Positions 44,139 to 51,169 of a stretch of DNA of 64,000 bases are shown here, piece after piece (position 1 is the first letter of the stretch; each line of letters starts with the position of its first letter). Location: NCBI GenBank assembly GCA_022827275.1, contig JAJDTG010000016.1, forward strand, positions 31,819-95,818, written 5' to 3'. A program made the position numbers and the translations under genes. The notes beneath the pieces are model-generated. The model was not told the DNA's origin, made no database searches, and worked only from the letters and a program-made list of their open reading frames with translations. The DNA is from Candidatus Dadabacteria bacterium. Lineage in GTDB: Bacteria; Desulfobacterota_D; UBA1144; Nemesobacterales; Nemesobacteraceae.

Positions 44139-44756
44139 CTACCTTGCCTCCTCGAGTTTCTCAATCAGTTCCTTTATTTCTTTTGACTTTATTTTCATGC
44201 TTACCTTGTTGACGATCAACTTGGCGCTTACCTCAGCTACCGTTTCCACTATCTCGAGGTCATTTTTCTTCAGAGTTTCTCCCGTGGCCGTAAGATCCAC
44301 TATAGCGTCGCAAAGCCCTATTATAGGAGCAAGCTCGACCGAACCGTAGAGTTTTATGATTTCCGTACTTATGCCTTTTTTGTTGTAGAAATCGGTTGCG
44401 ATCTTCGGGTACTTTGTCGCGATCCGCAATGCCGTCTTGCCCGATTTCTCGAAGCCCTTCGGAGCAGCGACCACCATCCTGCATTTTCCTATTCTGAGGT
44501 CAAGAGGCTCGTAAAGATTGGAGTCCTGCTCCATTAATGTGTCCTTGCCGACTATGCCACAGTCCGCGGCACCGTACTCAACGTAGGAAGTGACGTCTGT
44601 GGGCCTAACTATAAGCAGCCTCATTCCCGACTCTTCGAACTCGAATATGAGCTTTCTCGAATCCTTGATTATCTTTTTTATGTCTATCGAGGCTTTCTCG
44701 AAGAGCTCTACGGTCTCCTCAAGCAGCCTTCCCCTGGGCGTTGCTATGGTTATCAC
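44139..44756 (-). CDS. hisG: ATP phosphoribosyltransferase, short form
   Basis: First step of histidine synthesis: ATP plus PRPP to PR-ATP. At 205 residues this is the short HisG_S catalytic subunit, which lacks the C-terminal regulatory domain and normally requires HisZ. ATPRGRLLEETVELF, RPTDVTSYVEYGAADCGIVG, LRIATKYP, and the PRPP-binding loop LCDAIVDLTATGETLKKN are visible. GTG start, overlapping the murA stop by 4 nt. It is separated from other his genes; hisZ is not in the window. Confidence 0.94.
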   Translation of the reverse strand: MITIATPRGRLLEETVELFEKASIDIKKIIKDSRKLIFEFEESGMRLLIVRPTDVTSYVEYGAADCGIVGKDTLMEQDSNLYEPLDLRIGKCRMVVAAPKGFEKSGKTALRIATKYPKIATDFYNKKGISTEIIKLYGSVELAPIIGLCDAIVDLTATGETLKKNDLEIVETVAEVSAKLIVNKVSMKIKSKEIKELIEKLEEAR

Positions 44757-46009
44757 TCTTTTTCCCTCCAGATGCTGGCTCCTACCGACTGCAGTTTTTC
44801 ATCAAGTTTTTCGTATCCGCGGTCAAGGTGGTAGATTCTCGACACTTCCGTTCTGCCGGCGCCGCAAAGCCCTGCCAGCACGAGTGAGGCGCTTGCCCGA
44901 AGATCGCTTGCCATTATGGGGGCACCCCTTATCTCGGGAACACCCCTTACCACGGCGCTGTTCCCGACAAGCTTTATGTCCGCGCCCATCCTCCGCAGTT
45001 CGGCGGTGTGCATGAACCTCTGCGGAAATATGTTCTCCGTTATGACGCTCATTCCGTCTGCAACGCACATGAGTATCATCATCTGGGCCTGCATATCGGT
45101 CGGAAATCCCGGGTATGGGAGCGTGGAGAAATCTATGCTTTTTATCTCCCCTGTACCTCGCACCCTGATGGAGTTTCCATTTTTTTCTATTTTCGTTCCC
45201 GTCTGAAGCAGTTTCCCGGTGAGCGCCCCCAGGTGCTCGAACCTGCAGTTTCTGATCAGGAGATCGCTTTCATTAAGGGCGCCGGCTATCATCAGCGTTC
45301 CGGCCTCTATCCTGTCGGGCATTACGCTGTAGCCCTCGAGCGGACCGAGCGAGCTTACCCCCGTTATCGTTATTATATCCGTTCCGGCTCCTTCTATTCT
45401 CGCTCCCATCAGATTGAGGGCGTTTGCGAGATCCACCACTTCGGGTTCGCACGCGGCGTTTAGGATGACGGTCTCCCCTTCGCAGACGCTGGCCAGCAGC
45501 ATTATGTTTTCGGTTCCCGTAACGGTCGAGAGATCGAAGGGCACGGTGGTTCCCTCAAGTTTTTCCGCAACTGCGCTCACGTATCCGTCTTCGAGCTGCA
45601 CCGATGTTCCGAGAATGCGAAGTCCCTTTATGTGCTGATCTATGGGCCTTTCTCCTATTGCGCATCCTCCGGGAAGCGAGACTTCGGCTTTTTTGAACCT
45701 GGCTACAAGCGGCCCCAGGACCAGCACGGAAGCCCTCATCGTCTTTACCAGATCGTAGGGAGCCTTGTAGCGGTTGATGGTACTTGAGTCAACGAGCAGT
45801 TCCCCGTCCGTGTACTCGCATCTCGCGCCCAGGGTCTCGAGAAGTTTCATCATGGTCCGCACGTCCGCAAGATCCGGTACGTTCGAGATGGTGTTCTCTC
45901 CGTCGTTCAGTATGCAGGCTGCCATTATGGGAAGGACGGCATTTTTCGCTCCACCGACCGACACCTCTCCGGAAAGCCTGTTCTTCCCTTCTATTACTAT
46001 TTTTTCCAA
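44753..46009 (-). CDS. murA: UDP-N-acetylglucosamine 1-carboxyvinyltransferase
   Basis: First committed step of peptidoglycan synthesis, adding enolpyruvate to UDP-GlcNAc. The 418-residue product contains GGAKNAVLPIMAACIL, LPGGCAIGERPIDQHIKGL (catalytic Cys, fosfomycin target, kept as Cys), NIMLLASVCEG, GTDIITITG, DRIEAGTLMIAGAL and YPGFPTDMQAQM. Overlaps prmC by 13 nt upstream and hisG by 4 nt downstream; prmC-murA-hisG forms one operon. Confidence 0.96.
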   Translation of the reverse strand: MEKIVIEGKNRLSGEVSVGGAKNAVLPIMAACILNDGENTISNVPDLADVRTMMKLLETLGARCEYTDGELLVDSSTINRYKAPYDLVKTMRASVLVLGPLVARFKKAEVSLPGGCAIGERPIDQHIKGLRILGTSVQLEDGYVSAVAEKLEGTTVPFDLSTVTGTENIMLLASVCEGETVILNAACEPEVVDLANALNLMGARIEGAGTDIITITGVSSLGPLEGYSVMPDRIEAGTLMIAGALNESDLLIRNCRFEHLGALTGKLLQTGTKIEKNGNSIRVRGTGEIKSIDFSTLPYPGFPTDMQAQMMILMCVADGMSVITENIFPQRFMHTAELRRMGADIKLVGNSAVVRGVPEIRGAPIMASDLRASASLVLAGLCGAGRTEVSRIYHLDRGYEKLDEKLQSVGASIWREKE

Positions 46010-46839
46010 GTCGCTTTCACTACCCTTTTTACGCCACCGATATCGTTCCGGAAGCGTATGTCTGAAAAACCGTTTTCACGAACTATTCTCTCCGTATTCT
46101 CTGCTTGGGAAGCCCCGATTTCAAGAAGCAGAAAACCGCCTTCTTGAAGCGCGGTTCCTGCGGTGGCCGCTATTTTCCTTATGCACGCAAGCCCGTCCCT
46201 CCCGCCGAGAAGCGCCGTGCGCGGCTCGAAGCGCCTTATCTGCGGGGAAAGCTCCGCGTATTCCGCTTCGGACACGTAAGGCGGGTTGGAAATTATCATG
46301 TCAAACGAGGATTTTGCAAAGGAGCCCAGAAAATCCGAGCGGACGAACCGGATGCGCGCGCCGTGTGCGCGGGCGTTTCTCCTCGCTACCCCGAGCGCCG
46401 CGGCGGATACGTCCGAGGCGAAAACCTCGCAGCCGCTCACCTCAAGAGACAGGGTTACGGCGAGGCATCCGCTTCCCGTTCCGAGGTCGAGGATACGTGG
46501 ATTTTTTATCTGTTCCGCGGTTTTTATGGCGAGTTCCGCGAGCGTTTCGGTCTCCGGTCTCGGTATCAGGACGTCGCGGGTCACGACAAAAGGCCTCGAG
46601 CAGAATTCCCGCTTGCCGGTAACGTACGCGAGAGGTTCTCCCGCGAGGCGTCGGCGAAGGAGTTTTTCAAACGCTTCCGCGCGTTCGGGGTCCACGCGTC
46701 TTTCCGGATGCGCGTAGAATTCCAGCGGGTCCGTGCCGAGGCTTCTTGCAAGTATCGCTCTTGTTTCGATCCCCGGGCACTCGAAGCCGTTTTCCTCGAA
46801 GCTTTGTCTGCCTTTCAGGTAAAGTTTTCTAAGTTCCAT
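45997..46839 (-). CDS. prmC: Peptide chain release factor N5-glutamine methyltransferase
   Basis: It methylates the GGQ glutamine of RF1/RF2. The 280-residue product has the helical N-terminal domain, then LDLGTGSGCLAVTLSLE (SAM motif I), and the diagnostic catalytic motif IISNPPYVSEAEY. AYVTGKREFCSRPFVVTRDV and LIPRPETETLAE (substrate binding) are also present. I start at ATG 46839 (MELRKLYLKG), since the 15 further upstream residues to 46884 have no family counterpart; no Shine-Dalgarno decides this. Divergent from maf. Confidence 0.92.
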   Translation of the reverse strand: MELRKLYLKGRQSFEENGFECPGIETRAILARSLGTDPLEFYAHPERRVDPERAEAFEKLLRRRLAGEPLAYVTGKREFCSRPFVVTRDVLIPRPETETLAELAIKTAEQIKNPRILDLGTGSGCLAVTLSLEVSGCEVFASDVSAAALGVARRNARAHGARIRFVRSDFLGSFAKSSFDMIISNPPYVSEAEYAELSPQIRRFEPRTALLGGRDGLACIRKIAATAGTALQEGGFLLLEIGASQAENTERIVRENGFSDIRFRNDIGGVKRVVKATWKK

Positions 46840-46917
46840 CTGAGCTTGAAACGATGAGTCTATACGCAGAAGACGCGTTTTCAAGTTTCGGGTTTCCGCT
46901 TAGAGGGTTTTTCCTAG

Positions 46918-47508
46918 ATGCTTAAGAACAGAAGCTTCGTACTTGCTTCCTCTTCTCCGAGAAGAAGGGAGCTTCTTGCGGGTGTTGGTCTTGATTTCGA
47001 AGTGATTCCGCCGCGGGTGCGCGAGAGCGCCCGGGAGGGAGAGGCGCCGCTTGATTTCGCAAAGCGCATGGCCAGGGAAAAGGCGCTTTACGTCTGCACA
47101 CAAGAGCGGCGGGGGCGAATCGTCGTGGGCGGCGACACGGTCGTGTCCGTCTCGGGAGAGATTTTCGGCAAGCCCCGCGACGAAGAAGACGCGCTCTTTA
47201 TGCTGCAGGAACTCTCTGGAAGAACCCATGAGGTCATAACGGGCTTCTGCGTTGCGAGGCCCCCCGGCGATGTTCTTCACCTTGGGGCCACCCGCACCGA
47301 GGTGCGGATGAAGTCCCTTGATACGGAAGGGATGCGTCGGTACATTAAGACCGGAGAGCCGATGGACAAGGCGGGCGCGTACGCCATTCAGGGGATCGGA
47401 TCGTGCCTTGTTGAGTGGATAAAGGGTTCCTACACGGGTGTCGTCGGACTTCCGCTTTTTGAGCTGGTTTCAGTACTCTCGGATATAGGTGTCGTGGAAT
47501 CCGGATGA
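46918..47508 (+). CDS. maf: Maf family nucleotide pyrophosphatase
   Basis: House-cleaning enzyme that hydrolyses non-canonical or pyrimidine NTPs and may affect septum formation. The 196-residue protein shows LASSSPRRRELLAGVG, RVRESAREG, GGDTVVSVSGEIFGKPRDEE, LSGRTHEVITGFCV and DKAGAYAIQGIGS, all Maf signature positions. It runs into yggS with an ATGA overlap. Confidence 0.92.
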   Translation: MLKNRSFVLASSSPRRRELLAGVGLDFEVIPPRVRESAREGEAPLDFAKRMAREKALYVCTQERRGRIVVGGDTVVSVSGEIFGKPRDEEDALFMLQELSGRTHEVITGFCVARPPGDVLHLGATRTEVRMKSLDTEGMRRYIKTGEPMDKAGAYAIQGIGSCLVEWIKGSYTGVVGLPLFELVSVLSDIGVVESG

Positions 47509-48200
47509 GTTTGAAGGATAGCATAGACGAAGTAGAACGCAGAATCGCAGAGGCGTGCCGAAGATCCGGGAGGAGCCGGGAGGATGTGCGGCTGGTGGCG
47601 GTCTCGAAGAAATTCCCCTTGGGGGTGATTCTGGAGGCCAACCGGCTGGGGCTTCAGGATTTCGGCGAGAATTACGCCCAGGAGCTTCGCGACAAGCAGA
47701 GGGAAGCCGGAAGCGGCGCCGCCGGCACGCTTCGCTGGCACTTCATCGGGGCCCTGCAGAGAAACAAGGTGAAGTACGTTGTGGGCAAGGCGGATCTTGT
47801 GCACGCGGTTGACAACATGGCCCTGGTGGCGGAGCTTGATAAGAGGGCCGCGGCTGCCGGGACCCGTGTCCGGGCGCTTGTTGAGATAAACGGCGGGGAG
47901 GACAGCAAAAACGGGATCAGGGGGAGCGATCTTAAGGAGTTTCTCGAAAGCGCTTCCGGATTCCGGAACGTTTCGCTTGAGGGGCTCATGATGATGCCCC
48001 CTTACTTCGAGGATCCCGAGATGAGCAGACCATGGTTCTCGGAGCTCAGGGAGATGAGGGAGAAGGTGTCGGGAGAGTTTCCCGGAATGCGGGAGCTTTC
48101 AATGGGCATGAGCAGCGATTTCGAGGTGGCGATCGAAGAGGGAGCCACGATTCTCAGGGTCGGCTCGGCGCTTTTCGGTCCGAGGCCCGAGCGAGTTTGA
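47505..48200 (+). CDS. yggS: YggS family pyridoxal-phosphate homeostasis protein
   Basis: PLP-binding single-domain protein (PLPBP/ALR N-terminal fold) controlling cellular PLP and amino-acid balance. The 231-residue protein shows VRLVAVSKKFPLGV (PLP Lys), DFGENYAQELRDK, RWHFIGALQRNKVKYV, VEINGGEDSKNG, GLMMMPPY and LSMGMSSDFEVAIEEGATIL followed by RVG. yggS-proC-yggT is a common conserved string; here the tnpB element separates yggS from proC. The stop is 2 nt before the stranded original proC start codon. Confidence 0.94.
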   Translation: MSLKDSIDEVERRIAEACRRSGRSREDVRLVAVSKKFPLGVILEANRLGLQDFGENYAQELRDKQREAGSGAAGTLRWHFIGALQRNKVKYVVGKADLVHAVDNMALVAELDKRAAAAGTRVRALVEINGGEDSKNGIRGSDLKEFLESASGFRNVSLEGLMMMPPYFEDPEMSRPWFSELREMREKVSGEFPGMRELSMGMSSDFEVAIEEGATILRVGSALFGPRPERV

Positions 48201-48202
48201 AA

Positions 48203-48235
48203 ATGAAAAAGGCAGGGACTTATATACTTAACTAA
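48203..48235 (+). pseudogene. Stranded original 5' end of proC
   Basis: ATG AAA AAG at 48203-48211 lies 2 nt after the yggS stop, the expected place of the proC start. The frame then enters the element (GCA GGG ACT...) and stops at TAA 48233-48235 after ten codons. Joining ATGAAAAAG directly to ACGGCATTC (49525 on) gives MKKTAFIGAGNM, a normal ProC N-terminus. So these nine bases are read as the separated first three codons. Inference from sequence reconstruction. Confidence 0.7.
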
Positions 48236-48239
48236 CCAT
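48215..48239 (+). repeat. Left 25-bp inverted repeat of the tnpB element
   Basis: Reads GGGACTTATATACTT then AACTAACCAT; it matches the reverse complement of 49495-49519 at 24 of 25 positions (single A/T difference at position 16). Confidence 0.92.
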
Positions 48240-48264
48240 ACGGGAAACAGTGTCCCTAATCGTG

Positions 48265-48270
48265 TATAAT
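48265..48270 (+). promoter_or_regulatory. TATAAT box directly upstream of tnpB
   Basis: A perfect TATAAT ends 8 nt before the tnpB ATG (48279), so the transcript would start at or within a few bases of the ATG, and no Shine-Dalgarno is present. No good -35 is seen. Consistent with weak, leaderless expression. Confidence 0.35.
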
Positions 48271-48278
48271 ATACTGTA

Positions 48279-49502
48279 ATGACTAAAGAAATACGCACAG
48301 TAGAGTTTGTTGTTTTGCCTGCGTCCAAGGCTAAGGCAACCAAGATGTTCCAGATAGCTGGAGCATGCAGGTACGTCTGGAATCATTTTCGGGAGAGGAA
48401 CCTTGCGGATTATCAGGCATTCAAGAACGGCCAGGCGGGGAGACTGCAGACCAGCTATTTCTCTCTCGGGGTGGAGTTCACCAAGTTAAGGCATGAGACG
48501 GACTGGCTTAAGGAGTTGCCAGCCAATCCGATCAAGCATACTCTCAAGTATTTTGCGGACGCGCTCGGAGAAGCCATGAAAGGCAAGAAGAAATTCCCGA
48601 AGCCGCGGAGCAGAAATCGCCACGCCCCGAGTTTCACGCTTCCCAGCAAGGAGAATTTCGCAATAAAGAAGATGGACAGGAAATACTCCCTGCTCCGTAT
48701 CCCCTTGGTCGGATGGGTAACGCTTACCCGCAGGGGAGGCGTTCCTTACGATGGAGAACCCAAGCAGGTGGTGCTCCGCCATGACGGGCACAGGTGGAGG
48801 GCGTTTGTATCCTACGAGTTGGAAGTGGAGAAGAGGGATGATGGTGAAGTCTTGGGTGTTGATATGAACGTCCGGCAAATCGCTACTTCGGACGGAGATT
48901 TCTACTTTCTGCCCGACTTGGAGAAGAAAGAGAAGCGTAGGAAGTGGTATCAGAGAATGATGGCGAGGCAGGTCAAGGGCTCTAACAGGCGGAAGGACAC
49001 GAAAAGGAAACTTGTGAAGGTAAGCAGAAAGATAGCCAATATCCGCAAGGACTGGATTCACCACACCACCCGGGAGATTGCGGAGAAATGCGGAACTGTC
49101 GTTGTCGAGGACTTGAAGGTAAAGAACATGACGGCCTCCGCTAAGGGGACTGTAGAGAATCCCGGAAAGAACGTGAAGCAGAAGGCGGGACTTAACAGGG
49201 GAATGCTCGATACAGCTTGGGGAGAGATAAGAAGAAACCTTGAATACAAGTGTGGGAGACTCATAGAAGTGAATCCCGCATATACGAGTCAGACGTGTTC
49301 ATGTTGTGGACACGCAGATAAGGAGAACCGTAAATCTCAAGCACGGTTCCTATGTGTTTACTGTGGCTTTACGTCCAATGCGGACACGAACGCTGCGTTA
49401 AACATAAGGCGTCTGGGAATGGCGCAACTGCACGGGGAGGGTTCTGGTATTAAAACAGTCCCTGCGAACCGTGAAATTGATACGAGAACACCTCATGGTT
49501 AG
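48279..49502 (+). CDS. tnpB: RNA-guided endonuclease TnpB (IS200/IS605 family accessory protein)
   Basis: A 407-residue TnpB, ancestor-type of Cas12: a guide-RNA-directed nuclease that helps element retention. The N-terminal helix-turn-helix-like/OrfB part includes AGACRYVWNHFRERNLADYQ. The split RuvC triad is intact: GVDMNVRQ (Asp), VVVEDLKVKNM (Glu) and NADTNAALNIRRLG (Asp). The zinc ribbon has CSCCGHADK and CVYCGF (four Cys in two pairs). Thus it is probably active, unlike many decayed copies. The stop (TAG 49500-49502) lies inside the new proC start region, ATGGTTAG. No tnpA is in the window, so mobility would need one in trans. Confidence 0.95.
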   Translation: MTKEIRTVEFVVLPASKAKATKMFQIAGACRYVWNHFRERNLADYQAFKNGQAGRLQTSYFSLGVEFTKLRHETDWLKELPANPIKHTLKYFADALGEAMKGKKKFPKPRSRNRHAPSFTLPSKENFAIKKMDRKYSLLRIPLVGWVTLTRRGGVPYDGEPKQVVLRHDGHRWRAFVSYELEVEKRDDGEVLGVDMNVRQIATSDGDFYFLPDLEKKEKRRKWYQRMMARQVKGSNRRKDTKRKLVKVSRKIANIRKDWIHHTTREIAEKCGTVVVEDLKVKNMTASAKGTVENPGKNVKQKAGLNRGMLDTAWGEIRRNLEYKCGRLIEVNPAYTSQTCSCCGHADKENRKSQARFLCVYCGFTSNADTNAALNIRRLGMAQLHGEGSGIKTVPANREIDTRTPHG

Positions 49503-49519
49503 TAAAGTATATAAGTCCC
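49380..49519 (+). ncRNA. Predicted omega RNA (reRNA) scaffold at the tnpB 3' end
   Basis: In characterised TnpB systems the guide RNA derives from the 3' end of tnpB plus the right end of the element, and the guide is the first bases after the element. Here that would place the scaffold up to 49519-49524 and the guide over proC codons from about 49520 or 49525 (ACGGCATTCATAGG). The segment 49440-49490 has short self-complementary stretches (GTTC...GAAC). Boundaries are inferred from family knowledge; no fold was computed. Confidence 0.35.
49495..49519 (-). repeat. Right 25-bp inverted repeat, carrying the new proC start codon
   Basis: On the plus strand ATGGTTAGTAAAG then TATATAAGTCCC. Its first three bases are the ATG used by proC now, and it encodes the first eight residues (MVSKVYKS) of the present ProC. 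Confidence 0.92.
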
Positions 49520-50331
49520 AAAAGACGGCATTCATAGGAGCGGGAAACATGGCCGAGGCGATGGTGAGGGGACTTCTCGCCTCGGGAAGCCTTAAGAAAA
49601 GGGATGTAACGCTCTCAGACGTAGACCCCGAGAGACTTTCTTACCTGTCCTCGCGGTACGGAATCGCGACCACCTCCGATAACCGCGAAGCGGTAAAAAA
49701 GTCCGATATAGTTATTTTTTCCGTAAAGCCCCAGATAATCCCCGAGGTCTGCGGGGAAATAAAAAACGTCGCCACCAGGGACAAGCTCTATGTGTCGATC
49801 GCTGCCGGGGTAGGGTACTCTTTCATAAAAAAGCTTGTCGGAAGGGAAATAAAGCTCGCGCGGGTTATGCCCAACACCCCGAGCCTGGTGCTTGAGGGGG
49901 CATCCTGCGTTTATTTCGGGGAGGGGTTCTCCGGTGAGGAAGAAGATCTGGTTCTCGAAATCCTGGGCTCCCTGGGAAAAGCCTTTCGGGTTGAGAGCGA
50001 GAGTCTCATGGATGCTGTTACGGCCCTTTCTGGAAGCGGTCCGGCGTTTGTGTCGATTTTCATCGAGGCGCTTTGCGACGGCGCGGTTAAGATGGGGCTC
50101 CCAAGGAGGCTTGCGACGGACCTTGCAGCGCAGACGGTTTTGGGCACTGCGAAAATGATTCAGGAAGGCGCCGGGCACCCTGCCGAGATAAAGGACATGG
50201 TTATGTCGCCCGGGGGAACCACGGCAAGCGGAATTCATTCGCTTGAGCGGGGCGGTTTCCGGGCCGCCGTTATATCCGCTATCGAGTCCGCGGCCAGACG
50301 TTCCGCGGAACTTTCAGGAGAGGAGGACTGA
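49495..50331 (+). CDS. proC: Pyrroline-5-carboxylate reductase
   Basis: Last step of proline synthesis, NAD(P)H-dependent. The 278-residue product has FIGAGNMAEAMVRGLL (Rossmann, about residues 13-28), IVIFSVKPQ, RVMPNTPSLVLEGASCVYFG, and the active-site region TALSGSGPAFVSIFIEAL with AAQTVLGTAKMI and MVMSPGGTTASGIHSLE. The catalytic domain is whole. The N-terminus is odd: MVSKVYKSQ replaces the usual two or three residues before the first strand, because it is encoded by the right end of the tnpB element. The ATG overlaps the tnpB stop by 8 nt, so translation may depend on reinitiation after tnpB. yggT follows 1 nt after the stop. Confidence 0.93.
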   Translation: MVSKVYKSQKTAFIGAGNMAEAMVRGLLASGSLKKRDVTLSDVDPERLSYLSSRYGIATTSDNREAVKKSDIVIFSVKPQIIPEVCGEIKNVATRDKLYVSIAAGVGYSFIKKLVGREIKLARVMPNTPSLVLEGASCVYFGEGFSGEEEDLVLEILGSLGKAFRVESESLMDAVTALSGSGPAFVSIFIEALCDGAVKMGLPRRLATDLAAQTVLGTAKMIQEGAGHPAEIKDMVMSPGGTTASGIHSLERGGFRAAVISAIESAARRSAELSGEED

Positions 50332-50332
50332 C

Positions 50333-50632
50333 ATGGAAATATTAGGAGGCAATTTCTTAAGGGCCATCGCCGAAGTGGTGGACATACTTCTAAGCGTTTA
50401 CATATGGCTCATAGTGGGACGGGCTATACTTTCATGGGTGAATCCCGACCCGTATAACCCCATAGTGAGGTTTCTTTACTCGGCCACGGAGCCGGTTCTG
50501 GGTTTCGCAAGAAGATACATTCCTCCCATCGGGGGCTCGATAGACCTAAGTCCCATAGTGGTCCTGCTTCTTATAGTTTTCATAAAGCGCGCCGTTGTTA
50601 ACTCTCTTTTCCAGATGGCGGCGGGTTTGTGA
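50333..50632 (+). CDS. yggT: YggT family membrane protein
   Basis: A 99-residue integral membrane protein with two hydrophobic segments (VVDILLSVYIWLIVGRAILS and IVVLLLIVFIKRAVV). The motif WVNPDPYNPIVRFLYSATEP followed by VL is the YggT family signature; members are linked to osmotic or cell-division functions without a firm role. AGGAGAGGAGG lies 6 nt before the ATG at 50333; the longer frame to 50243 sits over proC and is not real. It completes the yggS-proC-yggT string. Confidence 0.92.
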   Translation: MEILGGNFLRAIAEVVDILLSVYIWLIVGRAILSWVNPDPYNPIVRFLYSATEPVLGFARRYIPPIGGSIDLSPIVVLLLIVFIKRAVVNSLFQMAAGL

Positions 50633-50747
50633 CAGCACGAGAAGGATATTGGGAACATGCCGCCCGTTTTTGCCGAATTTTAAATGCCCGCGGAATGCGG
50701 GAGACCCGGTCGGAAGGGGTTTTAGATTAGAATCGCGTCCATGGTTA

Positions 50748-50770
50748 TACTAAATTTAACTAAATTAGTA
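50748..50770. repeat. Imperfect A+T-rich palindrome
   Basis: TACTAAATTTAAC then TAAATTAGTA: the arms TACTAAATTT and AAATTAGTA are complementary except for one extra A. TAGTAT/TTAGTAT copies follow at 50767-50782. Could be an operator of a lost gene; no family assigned. Confidence 0.45.
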
Positions 50771-50839
50771 TGATCTTAGTATTTCTAGCTCCCTCATACT
50801 ATTATATATTTGACGATTCCCTTTTTACCTTCTTGTTAA

Positions 50840-50938
50840 AACCACACCAATAGTCATGCTTTGATTGTCTGGGAATGCGAATTCAGAGACCTTAACGAAG
50901 TCTGCGGGAAACTTGCAGAGTTTTTAAAAGAGGAATGA
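50840..50938 (+). pseudogene. Remnant of a Vsr-like very-short-patch-repair endonuclease (C-terminal tail)
   Basis: The frame reads ...SHALIVWECEFRDLNEVCGK then LAEFLKEE and a TGA at 50936-50938. The VWECE block followed by a short amphipathic helix is how Vsr-type mismatch endonucleases end (in them IWECEL-type). The frame has a stop (TAA 50837-50839) immediately upstream, and no other Vsr motif is seen, so only about 32 codons remain. Short match, so this is tentative. Confidence 0.45.
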
Positions 50939-51169
50939 AAAAGGAAGACAAGAAATACGAGTAGAAGGCTGCAATACTGTATGCTCCGTTCCTGCTTGCT
51001 TGGTGATTAGTTTATAAACTTACTTCTTAAGCCCTCAAACTGAAAACATTCCGTATTAGTTTGTTGACGCTTGTCGGTTCCATGAGCTGCCATTAAGGGC
51101 TTGAAAAACGCTCCGCAGGCATATACGATAGAAGTTCTGTAAAAATTTTGACGCAAGGAGACATCAAAA

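Larger units (their letters stand above)
48212..49519 (+). mobile_element. TnpB-only insertion element (IS200/IS605-like) inside the start of proC
   Basis: An about 1.31-kb element that carries one gene, tnpB, and no tnpA. The outer parts are 25-bp near-perfect inverted repeats (48215-48239 and 49495-49519), unusual for IS200/IS605. The flanking sequence AAAAG occurs on both sides (48207-48211 and 49520-49524). It is either a 5-bp target duplication or the target site plus matching right end of a peel-and-paste element, so either end may shift by up to about 5 nt. Removing the element with one AAAAG restores an intact proC reading frame. The right end contributes a new proC start. Confidence 0.75.
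50633..51169. other. 537-bp gene-poor region with remnant sequence
   Basis: A+T-rich relative to neighbours. It contains an imperfect 23-bp palindrome (50748-50770), and a likely degraded endonuclease tail (50840-50938). The last about 60 bp before 51170 should hold the promoter and Shine-Dalgarno (AAGGAG, 51156-51161) of the reductase gene. I see no RNA gene. Confidence 0.6.

Noticed and set aside
49471..49494. Upstream in-frame start for proC (MKLIREHL extension)
   Set aside because: It would be read inside tnpB's 3' end in another frame; the ATG at 49495 is a better start, and the extension has no ProC similarity.
48212..49519. A tnpA (Y1 transposase) gene for the element
   Set aside because: No HUH-type His-x-His or Tyr motif frame is found on either strand between the repeats or in flanking genes.
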